Shown here piece by piece: positions 1 through 9,326 of a DNA stretch of 64,000 bases; within the stretch, counting starts at the first letter, position 1; each line of letters opens with the position of its first letter. A program made the translations under genes and the position numbers. This DNA comes from Fulvivirga sp. M361 (GTDB lineage Bacteria; Bacteroidota; Bacteroidia; Cytophagales; Cyclobacteriaceae). The stretch lies in the NCBI RefSeq assembly GCF_007097395.1, contig NZ_VKDC01000009.1, forward strand, positions 62,001 through 126,000, in the 5' to 3' direction. The notes beneath the pieces are model-generated. The model was not told where the DNA came from. It made no database searches and saw nothing but the letters and a program-made list of their open reading frames with translations.

Positions 1-1
1 A

Positions 2-1306
2 GACGAAGAACAAAAGTTTGGGGTAAAAGTAAAGGAGAAGTTAAAAGAAATGAGAGTAGATGTAGATGCAGTTACTTTGACGGCAACTCCCATACCCAGA
101 ACCCTTCATTTCTCACTCATGGGGGCCAGGGATTTAAGCATTATTTCAACCCCACCACCAAACCGTCAGCCCGTTACTACCGAGCTACATGCTTTTGGAG
201 AAAATGTAATCCGCGATGCCATTAGCTTTGAATTACGGCGGGGTGGCCAGGTATTTTTTGTTCACAACCGAATAGGCGATATTGATGAAGTAGCCAATAT
301 CATACTCAGACTGGTACCAGACGCACGTATAGGTATTGCACATGGCCAGATGGATGGTGCAATATTGGAAAAGGCCATGATCAAATTTATTGAAGGTGAG
401 TACGATGTATTAGTTTCTACCAATATTATTGAATCAGGCCTTGACATACCTAATGCCAATACTATTATTATTAATCAAGCCCATATGTTCGGACTTTCCG
501 ATCTGCATCAAATGCGCGGAAGAGTGGGAAGGTCTAATAAAAAGGCATTTTGCTTTCTGCTCTCACCTCCTACAGCAGGACTTTCTTCCGACGCACGCAA
601 AAGATTAAGTACACTGGAAGAATTTTCCGATCTGGGCGACGGTTTCAAGGTAGCTATGCGTGATCTTGATATTCGCGGCGCTGGCAACTTGTTGGGCGCA
701 GAACAAAGTGGTTTCATTTCGGACCTTGGGTTTGACACCTATCATCAAATACTGGATGAGGCAGTTCAGGAGTTAAAACAGACAGAATTTCGTGATCTCT
801 TTGAAAAAGAGCTGAGCGAAACCACCAAAATACTTGTAGAAGACTGCACAATAGAAACAGACCTGGAGTTGATTATTCCAGAAAGCTACGTCAGTAATAT
901 TTCGGAGCGCTTAAGCCTTTATGCCCGGTTAGATAGTATTAAATCTGAAGAAGAGCTTGAAAAATTCCGCGATTCTTTAACAGACAGGTTTGGTCAGCTA
1001 CCCGATACGGTCATTGAACTAATAGAAACAGTAAGGCTTCGGTGGTTGGCTGAAAAACTTGGGTTTGAAAAGCTGAGCTTAAAAGGAGAGAAACTAAAAG
1101 GTTACTTTGTATCGTCTGATAAAGAGGCGTTCTTTAAATCTGAAACGTTCGGAAATATTCTGACCTATGTCCAGTCCCATCCCAGAAATTGTAAATTAAG
1201 AGAACATAAAACGCGCCTGATATTAACGATAGATGATGTTATGAATGTGGACCAGGCCAAACAGATATTGACTGACATGGTGCCACAAGAAATTTTACAG
1301 ACTTAA
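2..1306 (+). CDS. mfd: Transcription-repair coupling factor Mfd, C-terminal part (5' end outside window)
   Basis: The frame is open from base 2, so the gene begins upstream of the window and about 434 C-terminal residues are present out of roughly 1100 usual for Mfd. The fragment holds the second half of the SF2 helicase/translocase: TATPIPRTL near the start, VSTNIIESGLDIPNA (motif V) and HQMRGRVGRS (motif VI), then the conserved TRCF C-terminal regulatory domain. Mfd removes RNA polymerase stalled at DNA lesions and recruits UvrA. The ATG at 50 is an internal methionine, not the start, because the upstream codons (DEEQKFGVKVKEKLK) are typical Mfd sequence. It converges on a small minus-strand gene and their 3' ends overlap by 12 bp. 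Confidence 0.95.
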   Translation, partial: DEEQKFGVKVKEKLKEMRVDVDAVTLTATPIPRTLHFSLMGARDLSIISTPPPNRQPVTTELHAFGENVIRDAISFELRRGGQVFFVHNRIGDIDEVANIILRLVPDARIGIAHGQMDGAILEKAMIKFIEGEYDVLVSTNIIESGLDIPNANTIIINQAHMFGLSDLHQMRGRVGRSNKKAFCFLLSPPTAGLSSDARKRLSTLEEFSDLGDGFKVAMRDLDIRGAGNLLGAEQSGFISDLGFDTYHQILDEAVQELKQTEFRDLFEKELSETTKILVEDCTIETDLELIIPESYVSNISERLSLYARLDSIKSEEELEKFRDSLTDRFGQLPDTVIELIETVRLRWLAEKLGFEKLSLKGEKLKGYFVSSDKEAFFKSETFGNILTYVQSHPRNCKLREHKTRLILTIDDVMNVDQAKQILTDMVPQEILQT

Positions 1307-1546
1307 ATCTGTAATATCAATAAAATCATAATAATCTTCCAGCTCCTCAACAGTGTGAAATGCATTGATCCCCAAAACTCGCCCCTCACTCGGTAGATAA
1401 CATACTTCTACAAAATAATCTTTCATAGAATACAGATAATATTTCTTTTCTTCCTCTACCCTGTACAAAAGATAATCTGCAAAAACAGTAATAAAATCAC
1501 ACTTTTTATTGAAAGATAAAATCTGAAAATCGTCTAAAGAAATCAT
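1295..1546 (-). CDS. Small hypothetical protein, 83 aa
   Basis: I do not recognise a family. The 83-residue product is acidic and rich in Tyr, Phe and Asp/Glu, with no signal peptide, no membrane segment and no cysteine pair pattern. It looks like a small soluble alpha/beta protein. Its stop codon lies within the last codons of mfd on the other strand. Plausible as a gene because it starts with ATG, fills the gap after mfd fully and has ordinary amino-acid composition, but no function can be assigned. Confidence 0.6.
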   Translation of the reverse strand: MISLDDFQILSFNKKCDFITVFADYLLYRVEEEKKYYLYSMKDYFVEVCYLPSEGRVLGINAFHTVEELEDYYDFIDITDLSL

Positions 1547-1660
1547 GGTGTTACAGGTCTATTACACCATTCAACTGTTAAACATTGTGCCAGCGACTAA
1601 AACCGTCAAAATGAGCTGTTTATGAGGTTTATGAAAAGGGGTGAAGGTCAAAAAGAGATG

Positions 1661-1683
1661 ATCAGTCCCATTTTGGGACTGAT
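1661..1683. repeat. Perfect inverted repeat, possible terminator or operator
   Basis: ATCAGTCCCA and TGGGACTGAT form a perfect 10-bp stem around a 3-base TTT loop. On the minus strand it lies about 80 bases beyond the stop of the LytTR regulator and is followed by CATCTCTTTTTG, so it may end that operon. A degraded relative (TATCCCAAAATAGGAC) sits around 1746-1761. Confidence 0.45.
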
Positions 1684-1763
1684 TCCAAGCTTCTAATCGA
1701 TTTTAAAGACAGTTCATCGAGTGTTCTGTGTCTTAAGGTTTTAGTATCCCAAAATAGGACGCA

Positions 1764-2477
1764 CTAGAAACTCATGAGGTCTTTAAAACGTTGGGTCTGT
1801 CTTCTCGATACATCTACCTCATGCCCCCCTTTCATATATATTTTAATGCTGCCACTGAACCAGGGTTCTATCCTGTCTACCCAGCGAAGGTTGATCATTT
1901 GCTGTCGGTTAGCACGGAAAAAAGTTTTTGGATCTAATCTTGATTCAAGGTAGTTCAACGTTCTCGGGATCATTGGCTTTTCTTCTTCGAAATAGAGTTT
2001 GGTATAATTACCATCCACTTCAAAAAGTCGTACGTTGGACAGTCGCACAAACCAGCATTTTTCACCATCTTTAACGAATACCTGATCATTTTCTGTCATT
2101 CTATCTTCCAGTGATAACTCTGACTTCTCTTTTTTCTCAGCTACCTTATTTATAGCACCGGCAAGACGATCTTTTTGAATGGGTTTTTGTAAATAATCCA
2201 GTGCATTGTATTCAAAAGCCTTAATGGCATACTCATTATATGCTGTAGTAAATATAATGTCCGGGATGAATTCTAGTTCTTCCAATAATTCAAAGCCGTT
2301 CTTACCTGGCATTTGTATATCGAGAAAAACCAGGTCCGGTTTATCATTTTCAATTTTTTCTTTTGCTTCCATCGCGTTAGCAGCTTCACCTATTACCGCT
2401 ACATGATCAAACTCCTTTAATAATCTTTTCAATTCGCTGCGTGCCAGTCGGGAATCATCCACTACAAGTGCCTTCAT
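1764..2477 (-). CDS. LytTR-family response regulator
   Basis: 237 aa cytoplasmic transcription regulator. Residues 1-120 form a receiver with the acidic pair D7-D8, phospho-acceptor D53 in FLDIQMPG, T77/T78 and K98 in LQKPI. Residues about 130-237 form a LytTR DNA-binding domain, with the typical FFRANRQQMINL segment and a C-terminal SRRQTQRFKDLM. It lies 7 bp downstream of the sensor kinase at 2485-3546, which is its likely partner. Regulators of this type bind short direct repeats. The target genes cannot be deduced from the window. Confidence 0.93.
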   Translation of the reverse strand: MKALVVDDSRLARSELKRLLKEFDHVAVIGEAANAMEAKEKIENDKPDLVFLDIQMPGKNGFELLEELEFIPDIIFTTAYNEYAIKAFEYNALDYLQKPIQKDRLAGAINKVAEKKEKSELSLEDRMTENDQVFVKDGEKCWFVRLSNVRLFEVDGNYTKLYFEEEKPMIPRTLNYLESRLDPKTFFRANRQQMINLRWVDRIEPWFSGSIKIYMKGGHEVDVSRRQTQRFKDLMSF

Positions 2478-2484
2478 AATATTT

Positions 2485-3546
2485 TTAATTTACAGGTACA
2501 GTAAATCTTGCCAAAACGTGCTGCCCATCCATGTTTTCAATTTTGAGATCAGATAATTTTCCAAACAATAATTTCAATCTATCCGAAGCGTTTTTTAATC
2601 CAATGCCTGTACTGGTAGAGCTTTCCTTCAACTGCCCGGTATTGATCACCTCTACTGACATAGCATTGTCCTTAAGGTAGGACTTTATATTTATTTGACC
2701 ACCGTTAGGCAAGTTGGCTATACCATGTTTAATCGCATTTTCCACTAAAAGTTGCACTGCCATAGGTGGTATTTTCATCTCCAGCGTTTCAGGCTTTATC
2801 TCTAGTTTATATTGAAGCCGGTCTTCTAATTGAATTGATTCCAGGTTCAAATAGTTCTGAACAATTTCCAACTCATATTCCAGGCTTACCTTTTCTTTAT
2901 TATTAAACTGGACAGAGTAGCGTAATAGTCCGGAAAGATGTGTGATCATATCTCTGGCTTTTTCCGGATTTTCAATAACGAGGGAGCGAATGTTATTCAA
3001 GCTGTTAAAAATAAAGTGAGGATTGATCTGAGATTTAAGAGCGATAAGTTCAGCATCTTTTACAGCAGCTTCCAGTTTCCACTTTTCCACCTCGCTTTGA
3101 CGGAAATTAAAAAACAACTGAAATAGAAAATAGATCAATTGCCAGCCTAAAATGGTAATGGACAGGTTTACAGAAGTCAGGATCACCTCCAGTAACCAGT
3201 GCATTTCAGGTTCCTCTTTGATATCTATTGGAAAGCAGACATGCGAAATAGGTATAATGATCAGGGACCAGATAAAACCAATAATGACCGAAGAAAGAGC
3301 CACCAATAGGGCTAGTCTGAATATGCCGAATTTAGCCCAATTATTACGCTTAATAACATATTGCCTGAAAAGATGAGACAACATGAAGCCTACAACGGTA
3401 GTGGTACCGTAGCTATACAGGATATTCCAATGAAAACCAACAAAATACAACAGTATTACTGAAAATAATGCATAGAATAACATCCAGCCTATTGCCTGGA
3501 ATATCCAATACATCTTTTCCTTGTTGAATTTCTCTATGTCGATCAT
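2485..3546 (-). CDS. Sensor histidine kinase, LytS/YehU type (His_kinase family)
   Basis: 353 aa. The N-terminal 147 residues contain about four hydrophobic helices (around 16-36, 43-62, 75-100 and 122-147). A short coiled linker follows, then the His_kinase domain with H177 in SQINPHFIFNSLNN and a GHKL ATPase domain with N-box VQLLVENAIKHG and the glycine-rich TGIGLKNASDRL. It would autophosphorylate on H177 and pass the phosphate to the LytTR regulator encoded directly after it. No ligand-binding domain outside the membrane helices is evident, so the stimulus is probably sensed at or in the membrane. It is transcribed divergently from gldJ. Confidence 0.92.
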   Translation of the reverse strand: MIDIEKFNKEKMYWIFQAIGWMLFYALFSVILLYFVGFHWNILYSYGTTTVVGFMLSHLFRQYVIKRNNWAKFGIFRLALLVALSSVIIGFIWSLIIIPISHVCFPIDIKEEPEMHWLLEVILTSVNLSITILGWQLIYFLFQLFFNFRQSEVEKWKLEAAVKDAELIALKSQINPHFIFNSLNNIRSLVIENPEKARDMITHLSGLLRYSVQFNNKEKVSLEYELEIVQNYLNLESIQLEDRLQYKLEIKPETLEMKIPPMAVQLLVENAIKHGIANLPNGGQINIKSYLKDNAMSVEVINTGQLKESSTSTGIGLKNASDRLKLLFGKLSDLKIENMDGQHVLARFTVPVN

Positions 3547-3882
3547 AGCAGATTAAATCTCAAATCTATACTAATGATAAATGGATTATCACAATAAAAA
3601 AAAGTGACGGTGAATGACGGCATATGTAGCCTCTGAAAGGTAGGTAAGCATTATAAGTTTTCGGAAAAAAGAATTAACTTATCATAATAAATCCGGGTTC
3701 TGTCAGTTATTTCATTCGGTACTCCAAGGAGTTATAAGAGATAATCAAACTTAAATTTTCATCTTTTGTATGAAAATTGTCAAATAGAAGTGTTATTTTG
3801 CCGCTTTGTAATCTAGTATTAATAAATAGATATCACTTAAACTGTGATAACATTTAATTTTTTAAGAGTAAATACAACAGGT
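3547..3882. other. Divergent intergenic region between sensor kinase and gldJ
   Basis: 336 bp without a convincing gene. It must hold the promoters of the two-component operon (leftward) and gldJ (rightward). Near gldJ a TTATTTTG (7 of 8 matches to the Bacteroidota -7 element TAnnTTTG) lies around 3792-3799, without a well-spaced -33 element. A short inverted repeat ACTCC-AA-GGAGT is at 3721-3732. Confidence 0.5.
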
Positions 3883-5136
3883 ATGAAAAGAACTGCGAAC
3901 TTTCTAAAAGGTGCTTTGTTCGTTGTCAGTGGTTCGATGGTACTTACTTCATGTTTTCTGGGAGGCGGTGGTGGAAGGCCAACAAGTGTGCATCCGGGAG
4001 CAGTAAGTACAGCCACAGGTTTGGCTTATAATGATGAAGACAATAATGGATTCATGGTGAATCCATACAGCGGTCAGCCCGAGGGACCAAATTTGGTCTT
4101 TATAGAAGGTGGACGTGCTGTTGTGGGATCCTTCGAAGAGGATATTCTCAATAGAAGAGATAACATCGAACGTACCGTTTCTGTAGCATCTTTTTATATG
4201 GATGAAACAGAGATCGCTAATATTCATTGGTTAGAATACCTTCATTACCTGAATGTATCGGATTCTTCAAGAGAAGTTTATATTGCTGCTTTACCTGACA
4301 CTACGGTTTGGGAAGCGCGCTTAGCTTATAATGATCCTTATACGGATCACTATTTAAGATATCCTGGTTTCAGGTATTTTCCTGTTGTAGGTGTCAGCTG
4401 GGTTCAGGCCAATGCCTATTCAGATTGGAGAACTCAGGCTGTAAACCTGAAACTATTAGAAGAATCAGGAGAAGAGCTTCCGGAAACTACCGGGGGACGA
4501 ATTCCTTTAGAATCCGGTGTAGTACTTCCTAACTACAGACTACCATCAGAAGCTGAGTGGGAATATGCTGCAACTGCCCTTATCGGTACACAGTGGCTGG
4601 ATGAAAATCAAACACACCAAAGGTTATATCCATGGGATGGTCATGCATTAAGAAATCCTTACGGTAAAGAGATGGGTTATTTCCTGGCAAATTTCAAAAG
4701 AGGTAGAGGTGATTATGCCGGTATAGCAGGTAAACTGAATGATGGTGCGCTAATTACATCTTACATTTATGAGTTCCCTCCTAACGATTTCGGATTATAT
4801 AATATGGCTGGAAATGTAAACGAGTGGGTATTGGACGTTTATCGACCTATGTCATTCCAGGATTTTGATGATCTTAACCCAATTCGACGAGATGGCTACT
4901 TAGATGAAGTAAAAAATCCGAATACCGGAGAGCAATATTATAATAGCGATAGCGAAAATAATCCTGAAGGCTTTACATCACTCATCACGGATGAAGCAAG
5001 AGTATATAAAGGAGGTTCATGGAAAGATGTAGCCTACTGGCTATCCCCAGGTACCAGAAGATACCTTGATCAGGATTCTTCAACTTCCACTATCGGCTTC
5101 AGATGTGCAATGATTCGGGCAGGATCAAACTACTAA
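3883..5136 (+). CDS. gldJ: Gliding motility lipoprotein GldJ
   Basis: 417 aa from the ATG at 3883. The GTG at 3844 is in frame, but the 3883 start gives a clean lipoprotein signal with the lipid-accepting Cys24 in MVLTSC. The mature part is a formylglycine-generating-enzyme/sulfatase-modifying fold: FYMDETEIANIHWLEYL, PVVGVSWVQANAYSDWR, LPSEAEWEYAA, YNMAGNVNEWVLD and the C-terminal GGSWKD...GFRCA. These, and the segment NLVFIEGGRAVVGS, match GldJ more closely than GldK, and no gldL/M/N genes follow. In Flavobacterium GldJ is an outer-membrane lipoprotein needed for gliding and stabilises GldK of the type IX secretion machinery. It appears to be a single-gene unit, closed by the terminator at 5159. 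Confidence 0.9.
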   Translation: MKRTANFLKGALFVVSGSMVLTSCFLGGGGGRPTSVHPGAVSTATGLAYNDEDNNGFMVNPYSGQPEGPNLVFIEGGRAVVGSFEEDILNRRDNIERTVSVASFYMDETEIANIHWLEYLHYLNVSDSSREVYIAALPDTTVWEARLAYNDPYTDHYLRYPGFRYFPVVGVSWVQANAYSDWRTQAVNLKLLEESGEELPETTGGRIPLESGVVLPNYRLPSEAEWEYAATALIGTQWLDENQTHQRLYPWDGHALRNPYGKEMGYFLANFKRGRGDYAGIAGKLNDGALITSYIYEFPPNDFGLYNMAGNVNEWVLDVYRPMSFQDFDDLNPIRRDGYLDEVKNPNTGEQYYNSDSENNPEGFTSLITDEARVYKGGSWKDVAYWLSPGTRRYLDQDSSTSTIGFRCAMIRAGSNY

Positions 5137-5158
5137 GAAAAAAAGATTTATTTATATA

Positions 5159-5187
5159 AGGCCTGCTGAGAAGTGGGCCTTTTTTTA
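5159..5187 (+). terminator. Intrinsic terminator of gldJ
   Basis: AGGCC (5159-5163) pairs with GGCCT (5176-5180), loop of 12 bases, followed directly by a run of T (5181-5186). It starts 22 bases after the gldJ stop codon. Confidence 0.8.
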
Positions 5188-5359
5188 CACTGTACTGCTC
5201 AATTTTAACAAGAGTTATGTCTGCTGACAAAGTTACTCTTTGACTATGTCTACATTTAGCGTAGGAGTTCTTAATGGGTACACAAAAAAACCGAGGTAGT
5301 AACTTTTGTTAAAAGCTCTAAACTAAGTCCAAAACAACAAGACAGCCGGCCACTAAGCT

Positions 5360-5989
5360 ATGAAAATAAAAAGTACAAAGGCTGTGTATATAAACCTGTA
5401 TAAAATACTGGCCGTTCCGGTTATTTTGGGCTTAATGTTCTACTATCAAAACTTCTCTACAGAGGCATATGTCTATTTATCTCTTCACGGGACATATTGT
5501 TTTTTATGGTTCTTGAAATATTTGTGGTTCAGAGACGAAACATTTAAGGGCAGGATTTCCTTCATAAAAGGCTTTTCTTCTATTTTTTTAGTTTCTCTGG
5601 GATATTTTGCCGCACCGTTCATTTTGATAAGTCAAAAAATTGATTCCTCAGCTCTTTACATTGCGTTGGTTTTGTTTTTTTACATAATTGGAATTTTCTT
5701 TCACTATGTGAGTGATATCCAGAAATACTATACATTGAAATATAGAAAGGGATTGATAAAAGAAGGAATGTTTAGCAGAACAAGAAATCCCAATTATTTC
5801 GGTGAGATAATGATGTACGCTTCCTTAGCTATGTTATCCAAACATTGGATACCTTTTTTTATACTCGGATCATTAGTAGGTTTTGTGTTTCTTGGAGTTA
5901 TGACTCAAAAGGACAAGTTCTTATCACAGTTCCCGGAATTTGATGATTATAAGAAAAAAACCTGGTTGCTGTTTCCAAAGTTCTTTTAG
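5360..5989 (+). CDS. Integral membrane protein, DUF1295/isoprenylcysteine methyltransferase-like
   Basis: 209 aa, very hydrophobic, about five to six membrane helices (around 14-32, 36-53, 70-91, 98-119 and 150-182). The conserved SRTRNPNYFGEI segment (residues 139-150) and the C-terminal EFDDYKKKTWLLFP are the signatures of the steroid 5-alpha-reductase/DUF1295/ICMT superfamily. Members are membrane-bound reductases or methyltransferases acting on lipids, and substrate cannot be told here. It stands alone on the + strand and converges with the AraC gene 26 bp away. Confidence 0.78.
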   Translation: MKIKSTKAVYINLYKILAVPVILGLMFYYQNFSTEAYVYLSLHGTYCFLWFLKYLWFRDETFKGRISFIKGFSSIFLVSLGYFAAPFILISQKIDSSALYIALVLFFYIIGIFFHYVSDIQKYYTLKYRKGLIKEGMFSRTRNPNYFGEIMMYASLAMLSKHWIPFFILGSLVGFVFLGVMTQKDKFLSQFPEFDDYKKKTWLLFPKFF

Positions 5990-6015
5990 CTAATCCATAA
6001 AAACGATCTCGTAAT

Positions 6016-6957
6016 TTATTTTTCCAGAAATTTGGACGGAGGCACTCCATATGTCTTTTTGAATAGTTTGCTAAAAGAGGCTAAATCGGTAAATAACAGT
6101 CTCCCTGAAATATCAGATATAGACATCTTCCCTAAAACGCAGTACTCCTTGGCTTTTTGCATCCTTAGTTGATTGATATATTGATGCGGGGTCTTTTGAA
6201 AAATTAGTTTGAAGGAATCGTATAAGTGGTACTCTGAAAGTCCACATGCCATTGACAGTTCTTGAATACATATCATATGTGATTCAAAATTATCATGTAT
6301 ATAATCTCGGGCTATTAACAGCCGTTTAAACACTTCTTTTTTGGTGGACTTCTTCTTTCCTTTTATAGAATTTATCTTTTTTAAACCTTCAAGTTGATCT
6401 GTAAATAGTTTATCCAACAGCTCGAATACTATCTCATTCGGATCGGAATAGTGGTATTCTTCAGAATTACTTCTTGAAAATATCTCCTGCAAAAGTGTAC
6501 CTAATACACTGTAATTTGCATTGTAAATATTTTCAACGAAAAAAGAACTGGAAGACTTATGATCAAAAGGGCTGTCCAACAGTTGTATTTCAGAAGCATC
6601 AAATCCAAAATAGAACTTAGAGGTAATTTCTTCAGGTAGAATAAAACTTAGTATATCCATTCTTTCATTTTGGCTACCAATCAGTTCCCAGTCAGTACCA
6701 GGGTTTAACACCATGTATTGATTTTTCCCAAACCTGGAAGACGCTCCGGGGGTAATAATTTTCGAATTGGAATTAGAATTGGAATAGACTACGGACAAAG
6801 CATTTTGGTCTTTGGAGACGGAGTACGGTAGAACCATATTATACCGCATTAAGTAACTCTTCCCCACAGTCAACGGCTTATGGTCTACCCTGGCATTTTT
6901 GCTAAAGTGATTATAGAAACGATCAATATAGATTTCGGACATACCTGAGAGTAGCAA
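6016..6957 (-). CDS. AraC-family transcriptional regulator
   Basis: 313 aa. The C-terminal 100 residues carry the two helix-turn-helix motifs of the family: CIQELSMACGLSEYHLYDSFK and ISDISGRLLFTDLASFSKLFKKTYGVPPSKF. The N-terminal 200 residues are a probable effector domain that I cannot place in a named family. Target genes are unknown. The gene is divergent from the BspA-like lipoprotein at 7190, which is a candidate target by position only. Confidence 0.88.
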   Translation of the reverse strand: MLLSGMSEIYIDRFYNHFSKNARVDHKPLTVGKSYLMRYNMVLPYSVSKDQNALSVVYSNSNSNSKIITPGASSRFGKNQYMVLNPGTDWELIGSQNERMDILSFILPEEITSKFYFGFDASEIQLLDSPFDHKSSSSFFVENIYNANYSVLGTLLQEIFSRSNSEEYHYSDPNEIVFELLDKLFTDQLEGLKKINSIKGKKKSTKKEVFKRLLIARDYIHDNFESHMICIQELSMACGLSEYHLYDSFKLIFQKTPHQYINQLRMQKAKEYCVLGKMSISDISGRLLFTDLASFSKLFKKTYGVPPSKFLEK

Positions 6958-7189
6958 CTTTAAATAATTATTTAAATGTGCAGAAAATCATGGGTTTTTG
7001 ACAACTCATTGTCCATTTTCTAAAATACTTTTATCCACAGAATTAACAGCCTTAGCAAATTAATAGGTTCGATAAAGACTACTATCAAGCCTGGTGTTTT
7101 ATCACTTGAAATACCTTACAATCTATCTGGTAAAGCCGTGAATTATATTTTTTGAAATAAATAGACAACCGATTAATGACCATTTTTTT

Positions 7190-9034
7190 ATGAGAAACAA
7201 TACATTCAATATTACCATTTTAGTCATTACAATGGCGCTTTGGGCTTGTGGAGATGACGATACTACCGAGCCGGTAAACACGGCACCCAGCATGAGCGCT
7301 CAGTCCTTCAGTGTGTCAGAGGCAGTAGGCGATACAGATATCATTGGTACAGTAACGGCGACTGACCCTGAAGATGATGAGCTTACTTTTAGTATCACTA
7401 CTAATGACAATGACTTGTTTGAAATCGCCAGCGCCGGGGCGCTAAGCCTGGCTACAGGTAAAGGTCTGGATTTTGAAATGACTACCAGTCATACGATTAC
7501 CGTACAAGTGTCAGATGGAGAGTTTAGCGTTTCCACCACTATCACCATCTCTGTGTTGGACATTAGTGAAAACACTATGCCCACTATTGCTCCTCAAACC
7601 TTTTCAGTAGCTGAGGATATCGATGATATCACGGAAATAGGTACAGTCGTAGCCACGGACGCTGAAAGCAACGAACTTACCTTTACCATAACTACTAATG
7701 ATGATGACTTATTTGAAATATCGGAAGTTGGTGTACTAAGTCTTGCAGCGGGCCAAACTCTGGATTTTGAAACGAAGAAAAGTCATAGCATATCTGTTGA
7801 AGTTTCAGATGGAGTATTGGCAGCTTCATCTGAGATCACCGTCAATGTAACAGATGTATCTGAAATCGCATCTGTTCCATTCATAACAACATGGGAAACC
7901 ACAGCTGACAATGAATCCATTACCATTCCAATAGACGAATTCAATTTTACATATAATTATAATGTCGATTGGGGAGACGGCAGCACAAGCAGCAATCAAA
8001 CGGGAGGTGCTTCTCATACTTATGCGACAGCCGGCACATATACTGTCAGTATTACGGGTCTTTTTCCAGCTATTTATTTTTTTAATAAGGGGGATAAAGA
8101 CAAAATAAGAACAATCACACAGTGGGGGGATAACTCCTGGAAATCCATGAGAGACGCATTTAGAGGTTGTTCAATGCTTACATACGCCGCTTCGGATATT
8201 CCTGATTTGTCTCAAGTAACTAATATGAACAGTATGTTTACAGCGTGTAGTTCATTCAATGGGGCTATTGGGAATTGGGATGTGAGCAACGTAACCACCA
8301 TGGCCTTTATGTTTGCCTCTGCCACTTCTTTTAATCAGGACTTAGATGATTGGGATGTAAGTAATGTAACAAGTATGTCTACGATGTTCTCTTCTGCATC
8401 TTCATTCAATCGTGATCTTAATAAATGGGACGTGAGTAATGTAACTCGAATGTCTCTTATGTTTAACCAAGCCTCCTCCTTCAATGGAAATATTAGTAAT
8501 TGGGATGTAAGTAATGTAACTAGCATGGGCTCCATGTTTTCTGGAGCAACCGCCTTCAAGAGGAATCTAAATAGTTGGGACGTGAGTTCGGTTACTAGCA
8601 TGCAAGGTATGTTTAGTCGTAGCTTTTATAATTCTGATATTGGGGATTGGGACGTAAGTAATGTAACTAATATGGAAGATATGTTCAACGATGTGACTCC
8701 TTTTAATCAGGACATAAGTGGTTGGGACGTTAGTTCTGTAACTAATATGGAAGAAATGTTTTACAGAGCTTTTGGCTTCAATCAAAACTTAGGCAATTGG
8801 AATATCGAAAATGTTGCTAATATGTCCGACATGCTGAGAGATTCCGGACTTTCTATCGCAAATTATGATGCTACACTACAAGGTTGGTCACAATTGCCGA
8901 TAGTTCAATCTGGTGTAAGACTCGGCGCTTTTGGTCTTGTGTATTGTGATATTGGAGAAGCAGCCATTGCTGTTTTAGAAACAAAGGGTTGGATAGTAGG
9001 TGGTCGTAAGGGTTTAGGAGCAGAGTGTGAGTAA
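7190..9034 (+). CDS. BspA-like surface lipoprotein with cadherin-like, PKD and DUF285 repeats
   Basis: 614 aa. Signal peptide with lipobox ending in Cys20 (LWACGDDD). Then two cadherin-like modules (about 33-125 and 130-222), each with FSVxE at its start and a repeated DFE-SH-VSDG pattern; a PKD-like domain (about 225-300, VDWGDGS and HTYATAGTYTVSITG); and a run of eight ~25-residue DUF285 units, each beginning W(D/N)VSNVTxM and containing an aromatic-Asn near its end. A Cys-containing tail closes the protein, and there is no type IX sorting domain. Such proteins are cell-surface or adhesion proteins; the lipid anchor suggests surface exposure. Probable single-gene unit. Confidence 0.87.
   Translation: MRNNTFNITILVITMALWACGDDDTTEPVNTAPSMSAQSFSVSEAVGDTDIIGTVTATDPEDDELTFSITTNDNDLFEIASAGALSLATGKGLDFEMTTSHTITVQVSDGEFSVSTTITISVLDISENTMPTIAPQTFSVAEDIDDITEIGTVVATDAESNELTFTITTNDDDLFEISEVGVLSLAAGQTLDFETKKSHSISVEVSDGVLAASSEITVNVTDVSEIASVPFITTWETTADNESITIPIDEFNFTYNYNVDWGDGSTSSNQTGGASHTYATAGTYTVSITGLFPAIYFFNKGDKDKIRTITQWGDNSWKSMRDAFRGCSMLTYAASDIPDLSQVTNMNSMFTACSSFNGAIGNWDVSNVTTMAFMFASATSFNQDLDDWDVSNVTSMSTMFSSASSFNRDLNKWDVSNVTRMSLMFNQASSFNGNISNWDVSNVTSMGSMFSGATAFKRNLNSWDVSSVTSMQGMFSRSFYNSDIGDWDVSNVTNMEDMFNDVTPFNQDISGWDVSSVTNMEEMFYRAFGFNQNLGNWNIENVANMSDMLRDSGLSIANYDATLQGWSQLPIVQSGVRLGAFGLVYCDIGEAAIAVLETKGWIVGGRKGLGAECE
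8273..8827 (+). repeat. Eight coding tandem repeats of 75 bp (DUF285 units)
   Basis: The conserved TGG codon recurs at 8276, 8351, 8426, 8501, 8576, 8648, 8723 and 8798: spacing 75, 75, 75, 75, 72, 75 and 75. DNA identity is high in the part encoding WDVSNVT (GGGA(T/C)GTAAGTAATGTAAC) and low in the rest, as expected for in-frame repeats that can expand or contract. Confidence 0.9.
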
Positions 9035-9140
9035 CTATTTTATTTTAATGACCTTCTTTTCGCACTAAAAAATCAGGCTGGAAGCCGACTTTTCTATTAG
9101 ATACGTTGTTCCATGTGAAAATTCATTAACCAGTATTATC

Positions 9141-9177
9141 AACAATGGCTCACCGCATTAAATGGTGAGTCATTGTT
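9141..9177 (+). terminator. Long hairpin, probable terminator of the BspA-like gene
   Basis: AACAATGGCTCACC and GGTGAGTCATTGTT pair over 14 bp with a single G-T wobble, loop 9 bases. The T content after it is modest (TTGTTATTTATG). It lies about 107 bases after the stop, so it ends the transcript or protects its 3' end. Confidence 0.6.
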
Positions 9178-9326
9178 ATTTATGCGCTCAAACAGGCAAT
9201 GTTGATAATCAAATCTCAAATAGTATGTAACATATAACAAGCAAAATGAATAGCGACTTAGATTTTTCCTAAAGATCTTACAATCTAATCAGTCCATTTC
9301 TCTTAATTTTCATAATACCTATAGTA

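Noticed and set aside
7031-7039. Exact DnaA box TTATCCACA upstream of the BspA-like gene
   Set aside because: Single copy with no neighbouring boxes or unwinding element, unlike the cluster at 19.7-20.0 kb; one exact 9-mer is expected by chance in a 64-kb AT-rich window.
8335-8785. Open frames on the minus strand across the DUF285 repeats
   Set aside because: Shadow frames produced by the repeated codon pattern of the + strand gene.
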